A stretch of 64,000 nt of DNA from the NCBI GenBank assembly GCA_963798325.1, contig CAWCSS010000008.1, positions 310,001-374,000 on the forward strand. Reading direction: 5' to 3'. A program made the translations under genes and the position numbers. Under the pieces are notes generated by a model, which searched no databases, had not been told where the DNA came from, and saw only the letters and a list, made by a program, of their open reading frames with translations. Shown in pieces: positions 21,035 through 30,208 of this stretch (the stretch's first letter is position 1; each line of letters begins with the position of its first letter). This DNA is from Solirubrobacter sp963798325. GTDB taxonomy: Bacteria; Actinomycetota; Thermoleophilia; Solirubrobacterales; Solirubrobacteraceae.

Positions 21035-22412
21035 ATGTCTTCGCCCACTTTCACTCGACCCCGCGGCGGCGATGTGCTCGAGCTCACGATCGATTCGCTC
21101 GCACACGGCGGCAACGGCGTCGCGCGCCTGGAGGGCTACGTGGTGTTCGTGGCCGGCGGGCTTCCCGGGGACCGCGTGCGCGCGGTCGTCGGCAAGTCCA
21201 AGAAGGCCTACGCCGAGGCGCGCGTGACGGAGATCCTCGAGCCCTCGCCCGAGCGCATCCCGGACGTCGCCGACCACCCCGGCGCCCCCTGGCAGGGCCT
21301 GCCCTACGAGCGCCAGCTCGAGGTCAAGGCCCAGCAGGTCGAGGACGCGCTGCGCCGCATCGGCCGGCTCGACGACTTCGAGCTGGAGCCGATCATCCCC
21401 GCCGAGCAGCAGTGGCGCTACCGCAACAAGGTCGAGTTCTCCTTCGGGCGCTGGCCCCGAAGACGAGCTCGTCTGCGGGTTCCACGCGCCCGGCCGCTGG
21501 AACGACATCGTGCCGATGGACGACTGCCTGCTCGTCTCCGAGCGCGTCAACCAGGTTCGCCGTCAGGCGCTGGAGTTCTGCAAGGGCTACATGCCGTGGG
21601 ACCGGCGCGACCAGCGTGGCTTCCTGCGCAACCTCGTCGTCCGCGAGGGCCGTCGCACCGGTCAGCTCCAGGTCCGCCTGGTCACTTCGCCCGGCAAGCT
21701 CGACGTCGACGGCTTCATCGACGCCGTCGACGCCGAGGGCATCTGGTGGACGCAGACCGCGGATCTCGGCGAGAGCACCTACGGCGGTGACACCACGCTG
21801 CTCTCCGGTGCCCCGCAGCTCGTCGACCAGCTCAACGGCCTGGACTTCCTGATCTCGCCCGAGGCGTTCTTCCAGACCAACACCGAGATGGCCGAGAAGC
21901 TCTACGCCGTCGCGCTCGACTACGCGTCCCTGCGCGGCTCCGAGAAGGTCTTCGACCTCTACTCGGGCATCGGCACGATCGCGCTCTCGATGGCCACCCG
22001 CGCGCGTCAGGTCGTCGGCCTGGAGATCATCGAGGCGGCCGTCGCCGACGCGATCGAGAACGCCCGCATCAACGAGATCACCAACGCGAACTTCTACGCG
22101 GGCGACGCGCGGCTGGCGCTGCGCGAGCTCGTGGAGAAGGAGGGCAAGCCGGAGCTCGCGGTCATCGACCCGCCGCGCGCGGGCCTGTCGCAGAAGATCG
22201 TGCGCCGGATCGTCGACGCCGCTCCGTCGCGCATCGTCTACGTCTCCTGCAACCCGACGACCCTGGCGCCCAACGCGGCCCAGCTCGTCGAGGCCGGGTA
22301 CAGCCTCAAGAAGGTCCGCCCGGTCGACATGTTCCCGCAGACGCCGCACATCGAGTGCGTCGCGCTGCTGGAAGCCGGCCCGGACGGCGTCAAGAACCCC
22401 GACCGCGACTAG
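21035..22412 (+). CDS. rlmD: RumA/TrmA-type RNA (uracil-5-)-methyltransferase (frameshifted)
   Basis: TRAM domain at residues about 10-70 (LTIDSLAHGGNGVARLEG), then the SAM-dependent uracil methyltransferase: ISPEAFFQTN, VFDLYSGIGTIAL, VIDPPRAGL and YVSCNPTTLA with the catalytic Cys. One extra C in TGGCCCCGAAG near 21455 breaks the frame; removing it joins FSFGRWP to EDELVCGF. The N-terminal half contains no cysteine, so the [4Fe-4S] ligands known from E. coli RumA are absent (HPGAPWQGLPYE stands where the CGGCQ-type motif lies). Target U is thus uncertain (23S rRNA or tRNA). Confidence 0.82.
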
Positions 22413-22431
22413 TCCCCGCGGACGCGTTGCC

Positions 22432-24597
22432 CTAGCGGCGCGGCCGGGCGAGGTACCTCTTGCCCGCCCGCACGACGAAGGTCTTCTTCTTCACGTTGTC
22501 GCGGACGGCCACGACGCCGCGGGTGACCCGCGTGAGGGTGCCCGCACAGGTGTCCTGGACGTACCACGTGGTGCCGCGGACGGTCGCGGCGCTGTACTTG
22601 CCCTCGGTGCGGAAGTTGCCCTTGCCGCTGCCCCACAGCTTGCGCTTCTTGACCTTCTTCGCGGCGCTGCTCGCCTTGCCGGACTTCGAGCAGGAGGCCA
22701 GCGTCTCGCTGAGCCGGACCGAAAGGATCTTGCCGACCTGACGCACGACGAACAGGCCGCCGTAGAACGTGGCGGTCTGGACCTTGCCGCTCGCGGTCTC
22801 GAAGCGCAGCTCGACGCGGCCCTTGCGGGTGTCGATCTCCGACCCCAGCGGCAGCTCGTCCAGTGACTCGACGCGGACGAAACGGTTGCTGCCGGGCACC
22901 TTGACCAGCACCGCGCCGCGGGCCGGGCGGGCGAGCACGGTCTCGCCCTTGTCGGGCTCGGGCGCCGGCGTGGCGGTCGGCGTGGGCGTCGGGGTCGCCT
23001 GCGGCCCTTCGGACGGCGGGGGCACGGCGACCGTGAAGCGGAAGCGCTCGACGGCCGCGGCGGCGTTGCCCGCGCGGTCGGTCGCGCGGACGGCGAACGT
23101 GTACGTCCCGTTGGCCAGCCCGGAGTACGCCTTGCCGCCCGCGGGGCACGCCTGCTCGGATTCGCCGAGCTCCGCGATCCAGCAGGTGAAGGTCGCCGGC
23201 TCGTTCGCGCTGTAGGTGAACGCCACGTCGCCGGTGGGTGAGGTCTCCGGCGGGTGCGCGTCGATCACGGTGACGGGGAGGGTGTTGTCGCGCGTGATCC
23301 GGACCGGCACGCGCGGGTTCTCGCCCGCCTCGACCTCGAACGTCTGCGCGCCGGGCTCGAGGTCGACGCTCACGGCGAACGCGCCGGTGGCGTCGGTCCC
23401 GGTCTCCTGGACCGCCGAGCCGTCGCGGTAGACGAGGACGGACACGTTGGGCGGCGCGGTGCCGCGGATCTCGATCGACGCGGCGGTGGTGAAGAGGTCC
23501 TGCGCCGGAGCGGTGATCAGCGTTGGCATCGGCCCGGCCTCGAGCGCGCCCGCGTCGCACGCGGCGCCGAGCGGGCGGGTCACCCCGCGCTGGTCGGTCG
23601 GGAGGCACTGACCGGCGGGGATGATGTCCTGCGCGGGGCTGCTCGCGAGGAGGTCGACGACGTCGGTGTCGCCGCCCTGGTTGGTGAGCTCGTCGCTGAC
23701 GATGCCCTGGCCGCTGACCTCGAACTGGCAGTCGGTGCCCGACTCGACGTTGCCGCCGAGGGATTCGGGCGCCTGCGCGCAGTTCGACGCCGAGTTCGCG
23801 GCGATGATCGACCCGCGCACGCGCAGGGTGTCGCCGGAGCCGGTGTCGCGGGCGACGCCGACCGAGCCGTTGCGCGCGACCGTGACGAACTCGAACAGCG
23901 CGGTGTTCGGCTGCGCCTGGCTTCCGCCCCAGGAGAGGTAGCCGCCGACGTTCCCGGCCTGGTTGAAGGCGATCGTCGAGTTGCGCACCACGAGGTTGCC
24001 GCCACCGAAGTTCAGGATCCCGCCGGAGTCGGAGCCGCCGATGTTCGCGGCGTTGTTGTCGATCAGGCTGCGGTCGATCGTCATCGTGCCGCCGGTGTTG
24101 GCGATGCCGCCGCCGCTGGACGCGTTGCCGCCGGTGACGCGCACGCGGTCCAGCGACAGCGCGCCCGAGTTGCGGATCAGCCCGCCGGCGAAGAAGGCCT
24201 GATTGTCGACCTGCGGGTTGGCGCGGCCCCCGGCGAGGGTGACGCCGGTGATCGAGGCCGTCACCCCCGCGGGCACCTCGAACGCGCGGAAGGCGTTGAC
24301 GTTGCCGTGCACGGTCGTGGTGCGCGCGCCCGCGCCGACGATGCTCACGTCGGAGCCGAGGATGATCTGGTCCTGAACGAGTTGGTAGTCGCCGCTCGGG
24401 ATCACGATCGTGTCCGGGCCGGCGCTCAGCCCGGCCGCGGCGACCGCGGCGCGCAGCGATTGGCAGTCCGTGCCCGCGCACGTGGCGCTGACCGCGTCGC
24501 CGGACTGCACGACCGTGAATGTGGCCGCGCGCGCGGCCGGGGCGATCGCGAAGGTCGCGACCACCAGCACCAGCACCATCCGTGTCCATCGCATCAA
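22432..24597 (-). CDS. Secreted beta-helix/Ig/FecR-like surface protein (intact)
   Basis: Complete 721-residue family member. A strong AAGGAGG precedes the TTG at 24597 by 9 bases and an ATG at 24594 by 12; either may be used. Signal peptide to about 24; CSLREA-like DCQSLRAAVAAA; beta-helix to about 345 ending TDQRGVTRPLGAACDAGALE; a Big-type Ig domain about 350-430; a cysteine-bearing Ig repeat about 440-535; a TPTPTPTATP linker; FecR-like module about 565-721 (LPLGSEIDTRKGRVELRF, KKRKLWGSGKGNFRTEG, SAATVRGTTW, VVAVRDNVKKKTFVV). It stands alone, convergent with the methyltransferase, about 6 kb from the main array. Best reference for reconstructing its frameshifted relatives. Confidence 0.88.
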   Translation of the reverse strand: MMRWTRMVLVLVVATFAIAPAARAATFTVVQSGDAVSATCAGTDCQSLRAAVAAAGLSAGPDTIVIPSGDYQLVQDQIILGSDVSIVGAGARTTTVHGNVNAFRAFEVPAGVTASITGVTLAGGRANPQVDNQAFFAGGLIRNSGALSLDRVRVTGGNASSGGGIANTGGTMTIDRSLIDNNAANIGGSDSGGILNFGGGNLVVRNSTIAFNQAGNVGGYLSWGGSQAQPNTALFEFVTVARNGSVGVARDTGSGDTLRVRGSIIAANSASNCAQAPESLGGNVESGTDCQFEVSGQGIVSDELTNQGGDTDVVDLLASSPAQDIIPAGQCLPTDQRGVTRPLGAACDAGALEAGPMPTLITAPAQDLFTTAASIEIRGTAPPNVSVLVYRDGSAVQETGTDATGAFAVSVDLEPGAQTFEVEAGENPRVPVRITRDNTLPVTVIDAHPPETSPTGDVAFTYSANEPATFTCWIAELGESEQACPAGGKAYSGLANGTYTFAVRATDRAGNAAAAVERFRFTVAVPPPSEGPQATPTPTPTATPAPEPDKGETVLARPARGAVLVKVPGSNRFVRVESLDELPLGSEIDTRKGRVELRFETASGKVQTATFYGGLFVVRQVGKILSVRLSETLASCSKSGKASSAAKKVKKRKLWGSGKGNFRTEGKYSAATVRGTTWYVQDTCAGTLTRVTRGVVAVRDNVKKKTFVVRAGKRYLARPRR

Positions 24598-24606
24598 CTT
24601 CTCAGG

Positions 24607-24613
24607 CCTCCTT
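24607..24613 (-). promoter_or_regulatory. Strong ribosome-binding site
   Basis: AAGGAGG on the minus strand, 9 bases before TTG 24597 and 12 before ATG 24594. It is one of the few perfect Shine-Dalgarno sequences in the window and favours the TTG by spacing. Confidence 0.65.
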
Positions 24614-24627
24614 GCCCCACCAGGCTA

Positions 24628-24849
24628 ATTGGGTCGCGCACGACCGTCCCCGTACCAGCGTCTAGGTCATAGATAGCGGCCTCGGCCTCCGCGTGGCCGA
24701 TTCAGCGCCTGCATGGGAGCCGCGGGCGGCAAGGCGCCACGGTTCACGCCGGGCGTGACCCGCGGCTACACGGCGACCGTCATCCTCGACGGTCGGCTAC
24801 GCCGACCCGGGCGCGCGAAGTCGAGGTGGCCGGGCTCCGTGGTGGTGCG
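24628..24849. other. Intergenic stretch without recognised gene
   Basis: Upstream region of the surface-protein gene. I see no coding pattern, RNA gene or strong hairpin; AATTAG on the minus strand near 24628 could be a weak -10 element but has no convincing -35. Confidence 0.4.
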
Positions 24850-25059
24850 TCACGCCCCGCCGAACGGCGGGACGTTGCGGAACGCCGCGGGGCGGGGATC
24901 GTCGCCCGTCGCGGGGCGTTCGGCGGCCTCGGTGGTCGGAACCATCGTTCGCGGTTCCTCGACCGGGACCCAGCGGCCGCTCGCGTCCAGGCGCATCTTC
25001 ACCTTGCCCGGGAGCGGCTCACCGGCGGACTGCTTGGCTGCGGGCTCGTGTCTGGCCAC
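24850..25059 (-). CDS. Small hypothetical protein, 69 residues
   Basis: GTG start 10 bases after the lipase stop on the same strand, giving a hydrophilic product (VKMRLDASGRWVPVEEPRT in the middle, Pro/Ala-rich ends). The central strand-like segment has codon usage like real genes here, but no domain is recognised and no good ribosome-binding site is seen. Could be a small gene cotranscribed with the lipase, or chance. Confidence 0.42.
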   Translation of the reverse strand: MARHEPAAKQSAGEPLPGKVKMRLDASGRWVPVEEPRTMVPTTEAAERPATGDDPRPAAFRNVPPFGGA

Positions 25060-25069
25060 GAGACCCAGG

Positions 25070-25834
25070 CTAACCGGTGCGCAGCCAACCGTGCCCGAGC
25101 GCGTTGCCGAGCTCGGCGTAGACCTGCGGGTTCAGGCCCATTCCGACGTGCGACGCGCGCACCTCGATCTGGTCGGCGGCCGGATCCAGGCAGGCGTGCC
25201 AATCGACGATCCCGTCGGTGCGGGAGTAGAGCGCGGTGAAGCCGACCTCGGGCGGGAAGCCGGCCGTCATGTCGCGGCGGAAGTCCGAGCAGCACGCGCC
25301 GCGCAGGCAGCTCATGCGGAACATCCCGGGCACGCGGCTGGAGCCGAGCGCGCCGACGACCGCGACCTGGGCGAGCACGAACGGGTGCGCGGAGAGCTGG
25401 CTGACGGTGGGGGAGCCGAGCGTGACGATTCCCGATACGAGGTCCGGGCGGCGGACGGCGAGCGCGCGGGCGAAGATGCCGCCGCGGCTCTGGCCGATGA
25501 TCGCGACGCGCTCGCCGGTGACGTCGGCGAGGTCCTGGAGGCGTTCTTCGAGCCGGTCGCACGCCTCGGTCGAGCAGGCGACGTTGAGCCGCATGCCCGC
25601 GCGACGCGTGCGGTAGCCGTTCTCGCGCAGCCAGCGGGTCATCGTCGAGAGCGAGCCGTCGCCGGCCATGAAGCCCGGGATCAGCAGCACCGGACGTCCG
25701 TCGCCTGACGGCACGCCACCTCCGCGGTAGACCGAACTGCGGAACAGCGCGGCGGCCTCCACCCCGGCGAGACCTTCGCGCCAGAGCGGAGGGAAGTGCG
25801 GTAGCTGGACGCCCACGTCCGCATCCTTACTCAT
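25070..25834 (-). CDS. Alpha/beta-hydrolase, lipase-like
   Basis: 254 residues. PVLLIPGFMAGDGSL (oxyanion region), IIGQSRGGIFA with nucleophile Ser in GQSRGG (a GxSxG), then SRTDGIVDW (probable Asp) and SHVGMGLNP (probable His) give a full triad in the order of triacylglycerol lipases/PGAP1-like hydrolases. Five cysteines in the middle (CSTEACDRL, SCLRGACCSD) are unusual. No signal peptide, so probably cytoplasmic. Start at ATG 25834 is uncertain; a GTG a few codons downstream has a better-placed AAGGA. Confidence 0.75.
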   Translation of the reverse strand: MSKDADVGVQLPHFPPLWREGLAGVEAAALFRSSVYRGGGVPSGDGRPVLLIPGFMAGDGSLSTMTRWLRENGYRTRRAGMRLNVACSTEACDRLEERLQDLADVTGERVAIIGQSRGGIFARALAVRRPDLVSGIVTLGSPTVSQLSAHPFVLAQVAVVGALGSSRVPGMFRMSCLRGACCSDFRRDMTAGFPPEVGFTALYSRTDGIVDWHACLDPAADQIEVRASHVGMGLNPQVYAELGNALGHGWLRTG

Positions 25835-25866
25835 TTCGCGCCTGAGCGCGACAGCCAAACGGGGAG

Positions 25867-25872
25867 TAGCCT
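25867..25872 (+). promoter_or_regulatory. -10-like element before the quinone oxidoreductase
   Basis: TAGCCT seven bases before the ATG at 25880, with no Shine-Dalgarno sequence. The same hexamer at the same distance occurs before 47962 and 59061. No clear -35. Confidence 0.45.
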
Positions 25873-25879
25873 CGCCGCC

Positions 25880-26818
25880 ATGCGTGCCGCCACGATTTCC
25901 GACGGCCGGATCGAGGTCGCCGAGCGCCCCGATCCGGAGCCCCAGGACGGCCAGTTGCTCGTCCGCGTCCGCGCCGCGGGTCTCAACGGCGCCGACATGA
26001 TGCAGCTCGCCGGACACTATCCGGCCCCGCCCGGCGCGCCGGAGGACATCCCCGGCCTCGAGCTTGCGGGCGAGGTCGTCGCCTGCGGCCGCCGTGCCGG
26101 GCGCTTCGAGCCCGGCGACCGCGTGATGGCGATCGTCGCCGGAGGCGGCCAGGCCGAGCTTGCCGTCGTCCACGAACGCACCGCCATGCCCGTCCCCGAC
26201 GAGCTCGACTGGACCGCGGCGGGCGGGGTCCCCGAGGCCTTCACCACCGCCCACGACGCCCTCTTCACCCAGGCGGGCCTGACCGTCGGCGAGCGCCTGC
26301 TCGTCCACGGCGCCGCGGGTGGCGTCGGCATGGCCGCCGTCCAGCTCGGCGTGATGGCGGGCGCGCGGGTCACCGCGACCGTCCGCAACCCCCACGCCCG
26401 CGACCAGGTGGCGGCGCTCGGCGCCAACGCGATCGCGCCCGAGGGCTTCGCCTCCGAGGGCGAGTACGACGTCATCCTGGAGCTCGTAGGCGCGATCAAC
26501 CTGTCCGAGAACCTCGACTCGCTCGCGACGCTCGGGCGCATCTGCATCATCGGCGTCGGCGCGGGGGCCAAGACCGAGATCGACCTGCGCAAGCTGATGG
26601 CCAAGCGCGGCCGCATCCACGGCTCGACCCTGCGCAGCCGCCCGATCGAGGAGAAGGCGATCGCCGCTCGGTTGGTCGAGAAGATGGTCCTGCCGGGCTT
26701 CGCCTCCGGAGACCTCTCCGTGCCGGTGATCGACACCTTCTCGCTCGAGGACGCCCCGAAGGCCTACGAGCGCTTCCAGGCGGGCTCGAAGCTGGGCAAG
26801 ATCGTCTTGGAGACCTAG
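25880..26818 (+). CDS. Quinone oxidoreductase, medium-chain dehydrogenase family
   Basis: 312 residues, NAD(P)H:quinone reductase (zeta-crystallin/PIG3-like). N-terminal GroES-like domain with AAGLNGADMMQLAGHYP and PGLELAGEVVACG; nucleotide-binding VHGAAGGVGMAAVQLG near residues 143-158; no zinc-ligand cysteines, which separates it from alcohol dehydrogenases. C-terminal LEDAPKAYERFQAGSKLGKIVL is typical. Its stop overlaps the convergent surface-protein stop in a shared CTAG. Confidence 0.9.
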   Translation: MRAATISDGRIEVAERPDPEPQDGQLLVRVRAAGLNGADMMQLAGHYPAPPGAPEDIPGLELAGEVVACGRRAGRFEPGDRVMAIVAGGGQAELAVVHERTAMPVPDELDWTAAGGVPEAFTTAHDALFTQAGLTVGERLLVHGAAGGVGMAAVQLGVMAGARVTATVRNPHARDQVAALGANAIAPEGFASEGEYDVILELVGAINLSENLDSLATLGRICIIGVGAGAKTEIDLRKLMAKRGRIHGSTLRSRPIEEKAIAARLVEKMVLPGFASGDLSVPVIDTFSLEDAPKAYERFQAGSKLGKIVLET

Positions 26819-29511
26819 CGCGCCGCGAACAGCCGTGCCTTGACGAGGTAGCTCTGGCCGGCCTTCACGATCGTGCGGCGCTTGCTGCCCTTGGTCGCGG
26901 TGGCCACGACCCGCCCTTTGGTCACGGTGATCAGGGTGCCGTCGCAGCGGTCGTCCGTCCTGAACGCCGACGTGGCGCCGGACGGGCTGACCGCCGCTGC
27001 GCCGCCGACGACGCGCACCACGCCCTTCGCGGTGACGTCAAGGCTCCTGACGACGCCCTTGGCGGGCCCGCCGTGCCTGCACGCCGCTGACGCGCCGGCT
27101 GCGCTGACGAGCGCGATCTCCGCCGCCTTGGCCTGGGTGCTGCGCACCTTGAACAGCCCGGCGCGGACGCGCATGCTCAGCTTGGAGGTGGTCAGGTCGA
27201 GCACGCCCTTGCGCGTGTCGACCACCGAACCGACCGGGATCGAGCTGAGGGTGGCGATCGGCACCGTTTCGCCGCTGGGCAGCGTGACGGTCACCTGGCT
27301 GCCCGTGCTCGCCGTCGGGACGAGACCGGCGGTCGGCCCGGGGGCGGGCGCCGCGAGCGGAGCGGGCATCGGCGTCGCGACGGGCTCCGTCGTCGCCGCC
27401 ATGGTCTTCACGGCCGTGGGCTCAGGCGAGGGACTCGGCGACGGTGACGGGCTCGGCGTGGGCGAAGGCGTGGCGTCGGGGACGGCGTGGGCGAGGGCGT
27501 CGCGGACGCGGTTGGTGTGGGCGAGGGTGTCGGCGGGGGCGGGTCCGGGCAGCCGTCGCCGTCGGCGTCGACCGGGCCGGCCGCGACCGTCGGGCAGGCG
27601 TCGTAGATGTCGGCCAGGCCGTCGCCGTCGGTGTCCACGAGCCGCGTGGGACGTGCGGGGCAGCCGATCGGGCTCGCCACGGCGGGGCACGCGTCAGCGT
27701 CGTCGGCGACGCCGTCCTCGTCGAAGTCGCCGGCGCGCGGTTCCGGCGCCCGGAACGGTGAGGACCGGCGCGCTGGCGCCGCCGTCGCCGCGGCTGGAAC
27801 CGTCACCGCTCGGAGCTCCCGCGCCCGGGATGCTGCCGGACTCGCTGGTGGAGCGCGACGTGTACGCGGAGCTTGCGCCGCCGCGGTAGACACCGGCGCT
27901 CGGGCCACCGGCGCCGCCACCTCCGGCGCCGCCCTTGCCGCCGCGCCCGCCGTTGCCGCCGGCGCCGCCCGGCGCCGCACCGCCGCCGCCGGGGCCGCCA
28001 GGACCACCCGCACCGCCGTCGCTGCCGGCGACGCCCGGCGAAGCGTTCCCGCCCTCGCCGCCGCGCAGCGTCGACTCGACGGCGACGACGCGCGAGTCGG
28101 ACACGAAGACGCCAAAGCTGCCACCGCCGCTGAGCCCGGCCGACCCGGGCGAGCCGGGCGCCCCGCCCGCCCCGCCCCCGCCGCCGTTGGAGCCGCTGGA
28201 GTAATCGATCCGGTAATCGCCGCACTCGATCGGCACCCAGACCTCGACCATCGACGCGCCGCCGCCACCGGCACCGCCGGCGCCCGGGCGTCCGCTCCCG
28301 CCGCTGCTCGCCTGGGCGCGCGCCCAACTCGTGCCCGCGCTCAGCACCATGCGAGCGCTCGTCCCGGCCGCTCCGGCCGCGCCGGCGCCGCCATCGCTGC
28401 CGCGCCCAGCGCTGCCCGCGGCGCCGCCGCCGCCGGCCACGCCGGCCGCCGCGCTGCCAGCGGTCGCGCGTCGCGCCGCGCCGCCGCGCCGCCCGTCGCG
28501 CCGCGCGCGTCCGCTGTCACCGGTCGCCGCGGTGGCGCCGCGCGCGTCCGTGCTGCCAGCGGTCGCCGCGGTCGCGCCGCGCGCGTCCGCCTCGCGGGCC
28601 GCCGCCGTTCCGGTCTCTGCCGTCCGTGCGCACTCGGCGCGTGCGGGCGCGGCCGCGCACGGACCGGCCAGACAGCCGCCGCCCGGGTCCGGCGGGGGCG
28701 CGACGTACTGGCCGCCGACGCCGCCCTGGCCGCCACTGCGATAGATGCCCAGAACCGTGTCGTACGGCCCGCCGCCGCCCGCCGCGGGCGGCGGGGCGGT
28801 CGTCGACCACCAATACTGGGCCTGCACGCCCGCGGCCCCCGCGGCGCCGCCGGCCGAGGCCGCGGGCGGCGCGGCGGAGGGAGAGGCGGCGGCGGCGTTG
28901 GGGGCGTTGCCGGCGCTGGACGTGACGCGCTCCAGCGCGACCGTCGCGCCGTTGATCGCCCGCAGCCCGTAGGCGCTGCCGGTGGCGTCGGCCGCGCCGC
29001 GCAGCGTCAACAACTGGAGCCCGACGCCGCGCGAGCCGTCGACGAGCACGGCCTGCGGGGCGCCGGTGATCGTCGTCGGCTCCGCCATCCGCGACCGGAA
29101 GTCGAGCGCGTAGCCGCCGTAGATGGACACGCCGCCCGGCACGGTCACCGACTCCGCGTAGGTGCCGGCGGCGACGTAGACCGCCTTGCTCTGCGCCTTG
29201 GCCGCCGCGATCCCGGCGCCCAGCGTCCGCTTCGGATAGCCAAAGCTCCCCGAGAGCGAGTCGTCACCGCCCGCGACGCTGACGAACACCGCCCCGCCTC
29301 GGAGCCCGTCGATCCCGTCGCAGTCCGTGTCCTCGGACTGCAGGTCGGGACGATCGGCCTGCCCCGGGTGCACGTACGGGTCCCAGTCGTCGCAGTCCCC
29401 CTGCTCGGCGGCGTAGCCGTCGCGATCGCGGTCGGCCGCGAGGGCCGGCGGGGCGCCGATGAGCAGGAACGTGAGGGCGGCGGCGAGCCAGCGCCAGAGT
29501 GCGTGGGGCAT
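26815..29511 (-). CDS. Secreted MopE-like, Gly-rich, thrombospondin-3 and FecR-like protein (frameshifted)
   Basis: Signal peptide MPHALWRWLAAALTFLLIG...ALA. Residues about 27-70 hold a MopE-type metal-binding motif (DRDGYAAEQGDCDDWDPYVHPG ... DTDCDGIDG). Then a DUF1565-like beta-helix (VYVAAGTYAESVTVPGG), a long Gly/Ala/Ser-rich region about 200-590, and after a shift near 27735 thrombospondin type 3 calcium repeats (DFDEDGVADDADACP, DTDGDGLADIYDACP, DADGDGCPDP), then after a shift near 27475 a PSPSPSP linker and a diverged FecR-like module (IPVGSVVDTRKGVLDLTT, RCDGTLITVTKGRVV) in which VRGT is replaced. Intact length about 895. The Gly-rich part is hard to frame and could hide further shifts. 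Related to the array by its C-terminus only. Confidence 0.75.
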
Positions 29512-29578
29512 CGCCGTCAGTCTTCTCGACCCTCACGCGGGCCAGAAGAGACCCTAGGGATGGTCGGGTGATACCTCG

Positions 29579-30208
29579 CTAGAAGCGGTCCCGGATCGAG
29601 TCCAGGTCCGAGTCCGTCTCCGCCCACTTGCGGCTCTCGGGGCGCTTCTCGAAGGCGATCCGAAGGTGTTCGAGCGCCTTGTCGGCCTGGCCGTCGAGCG
29701 CGGCGTAACAGGCGAGGTTGTAGTGCAGGTTCGGGTTGTCCGGGTAGTGCGCGAGGCCCGCGGCGGCGATCTCGTAGGCGCGGCCGGGGTTCCCGGCCTC
29801 GGCCTCGGGGCCCGCCAGATACCAGTACTCGAACGGCGACGGCGGCCCGGCCGCGCCCGGCTTGCCGCCGATCACGAGCACGGTCGTGTCGTCCTCCAGC
29901 GCCTTGGCCACGCGGTGCTGCTCGGGACGGACGAAGACGAGCGTGCCGGCCGCGGCGCCGACCTGCTCGCCGTCGACCTCGAACTCGGCCGCGCCGGTGG
30001 CGACCACGTAGAGCTCCTCGTGCCGGCCGGAGCCGACGCCGCGCTCGTCGTGGGGCTCGATCACGAGCTCGCCCGCGTTGGCCGTGTAGGCGTTGATGCC
30101 GAAGGCGGAGATGCCCATCGCCTTGCGGATCGGGCGGTAGTCCATCCCATCGCCGAGCCGGATCTTCGCCAACTCGGAGAGGGTCAGTACGGAGGGAAGT
30201 CGCTCCAC
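29579..30208 (-). CDS. Cupin protein with C-terminal TPR-like region
   Basis: About 209 residues from a GTG at 30208, which overlaps the upstream gene by 25 bases; a later ATG (MDYRPIRK) would cut off a conserved-looking first segment. Residues about 25-110 form a cupin barrel (ITAxx-like GINAYTANAGELVIEPHDE, HEELYVVATGAAEFEVDG, GTLVFVRPEQHRVAKAL). Residues about 140-200 look like one and a half tetratricopeptide units (NLHYNLACYAALDGQADKALEHLRIAFE). Metal ligands are incomplete (HDE/HEE present). Ligand unknown. Confidence 0.72.
   Translation of the reverse strand: MERLPSVLTLSELAKIRLGDGMDYRPIRKAMGISAFGINAYTANAGELVIEPHDERGVGSGRHEELYVVATGAAEFEVDGEQVGAAAGTLVFVRPEQHRVAKALEDDTTVLVIGGKPGAAGPPSPFEYWYLAGPEAEAGNPGRAYEIAAAGLAHYPDNPNLHYNLACYAALDGQADKALEHLRIAFEKRPESRKWAETDSDLDSIRDRF

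Noticed and set aside
27694..29571. Large plus-strand frame opposite the Gly-rich gene
   Set aside because: Ala/Arg-only composition mirrors the Gly/Ala codons of the minus-strand gene; no start signal or domain.
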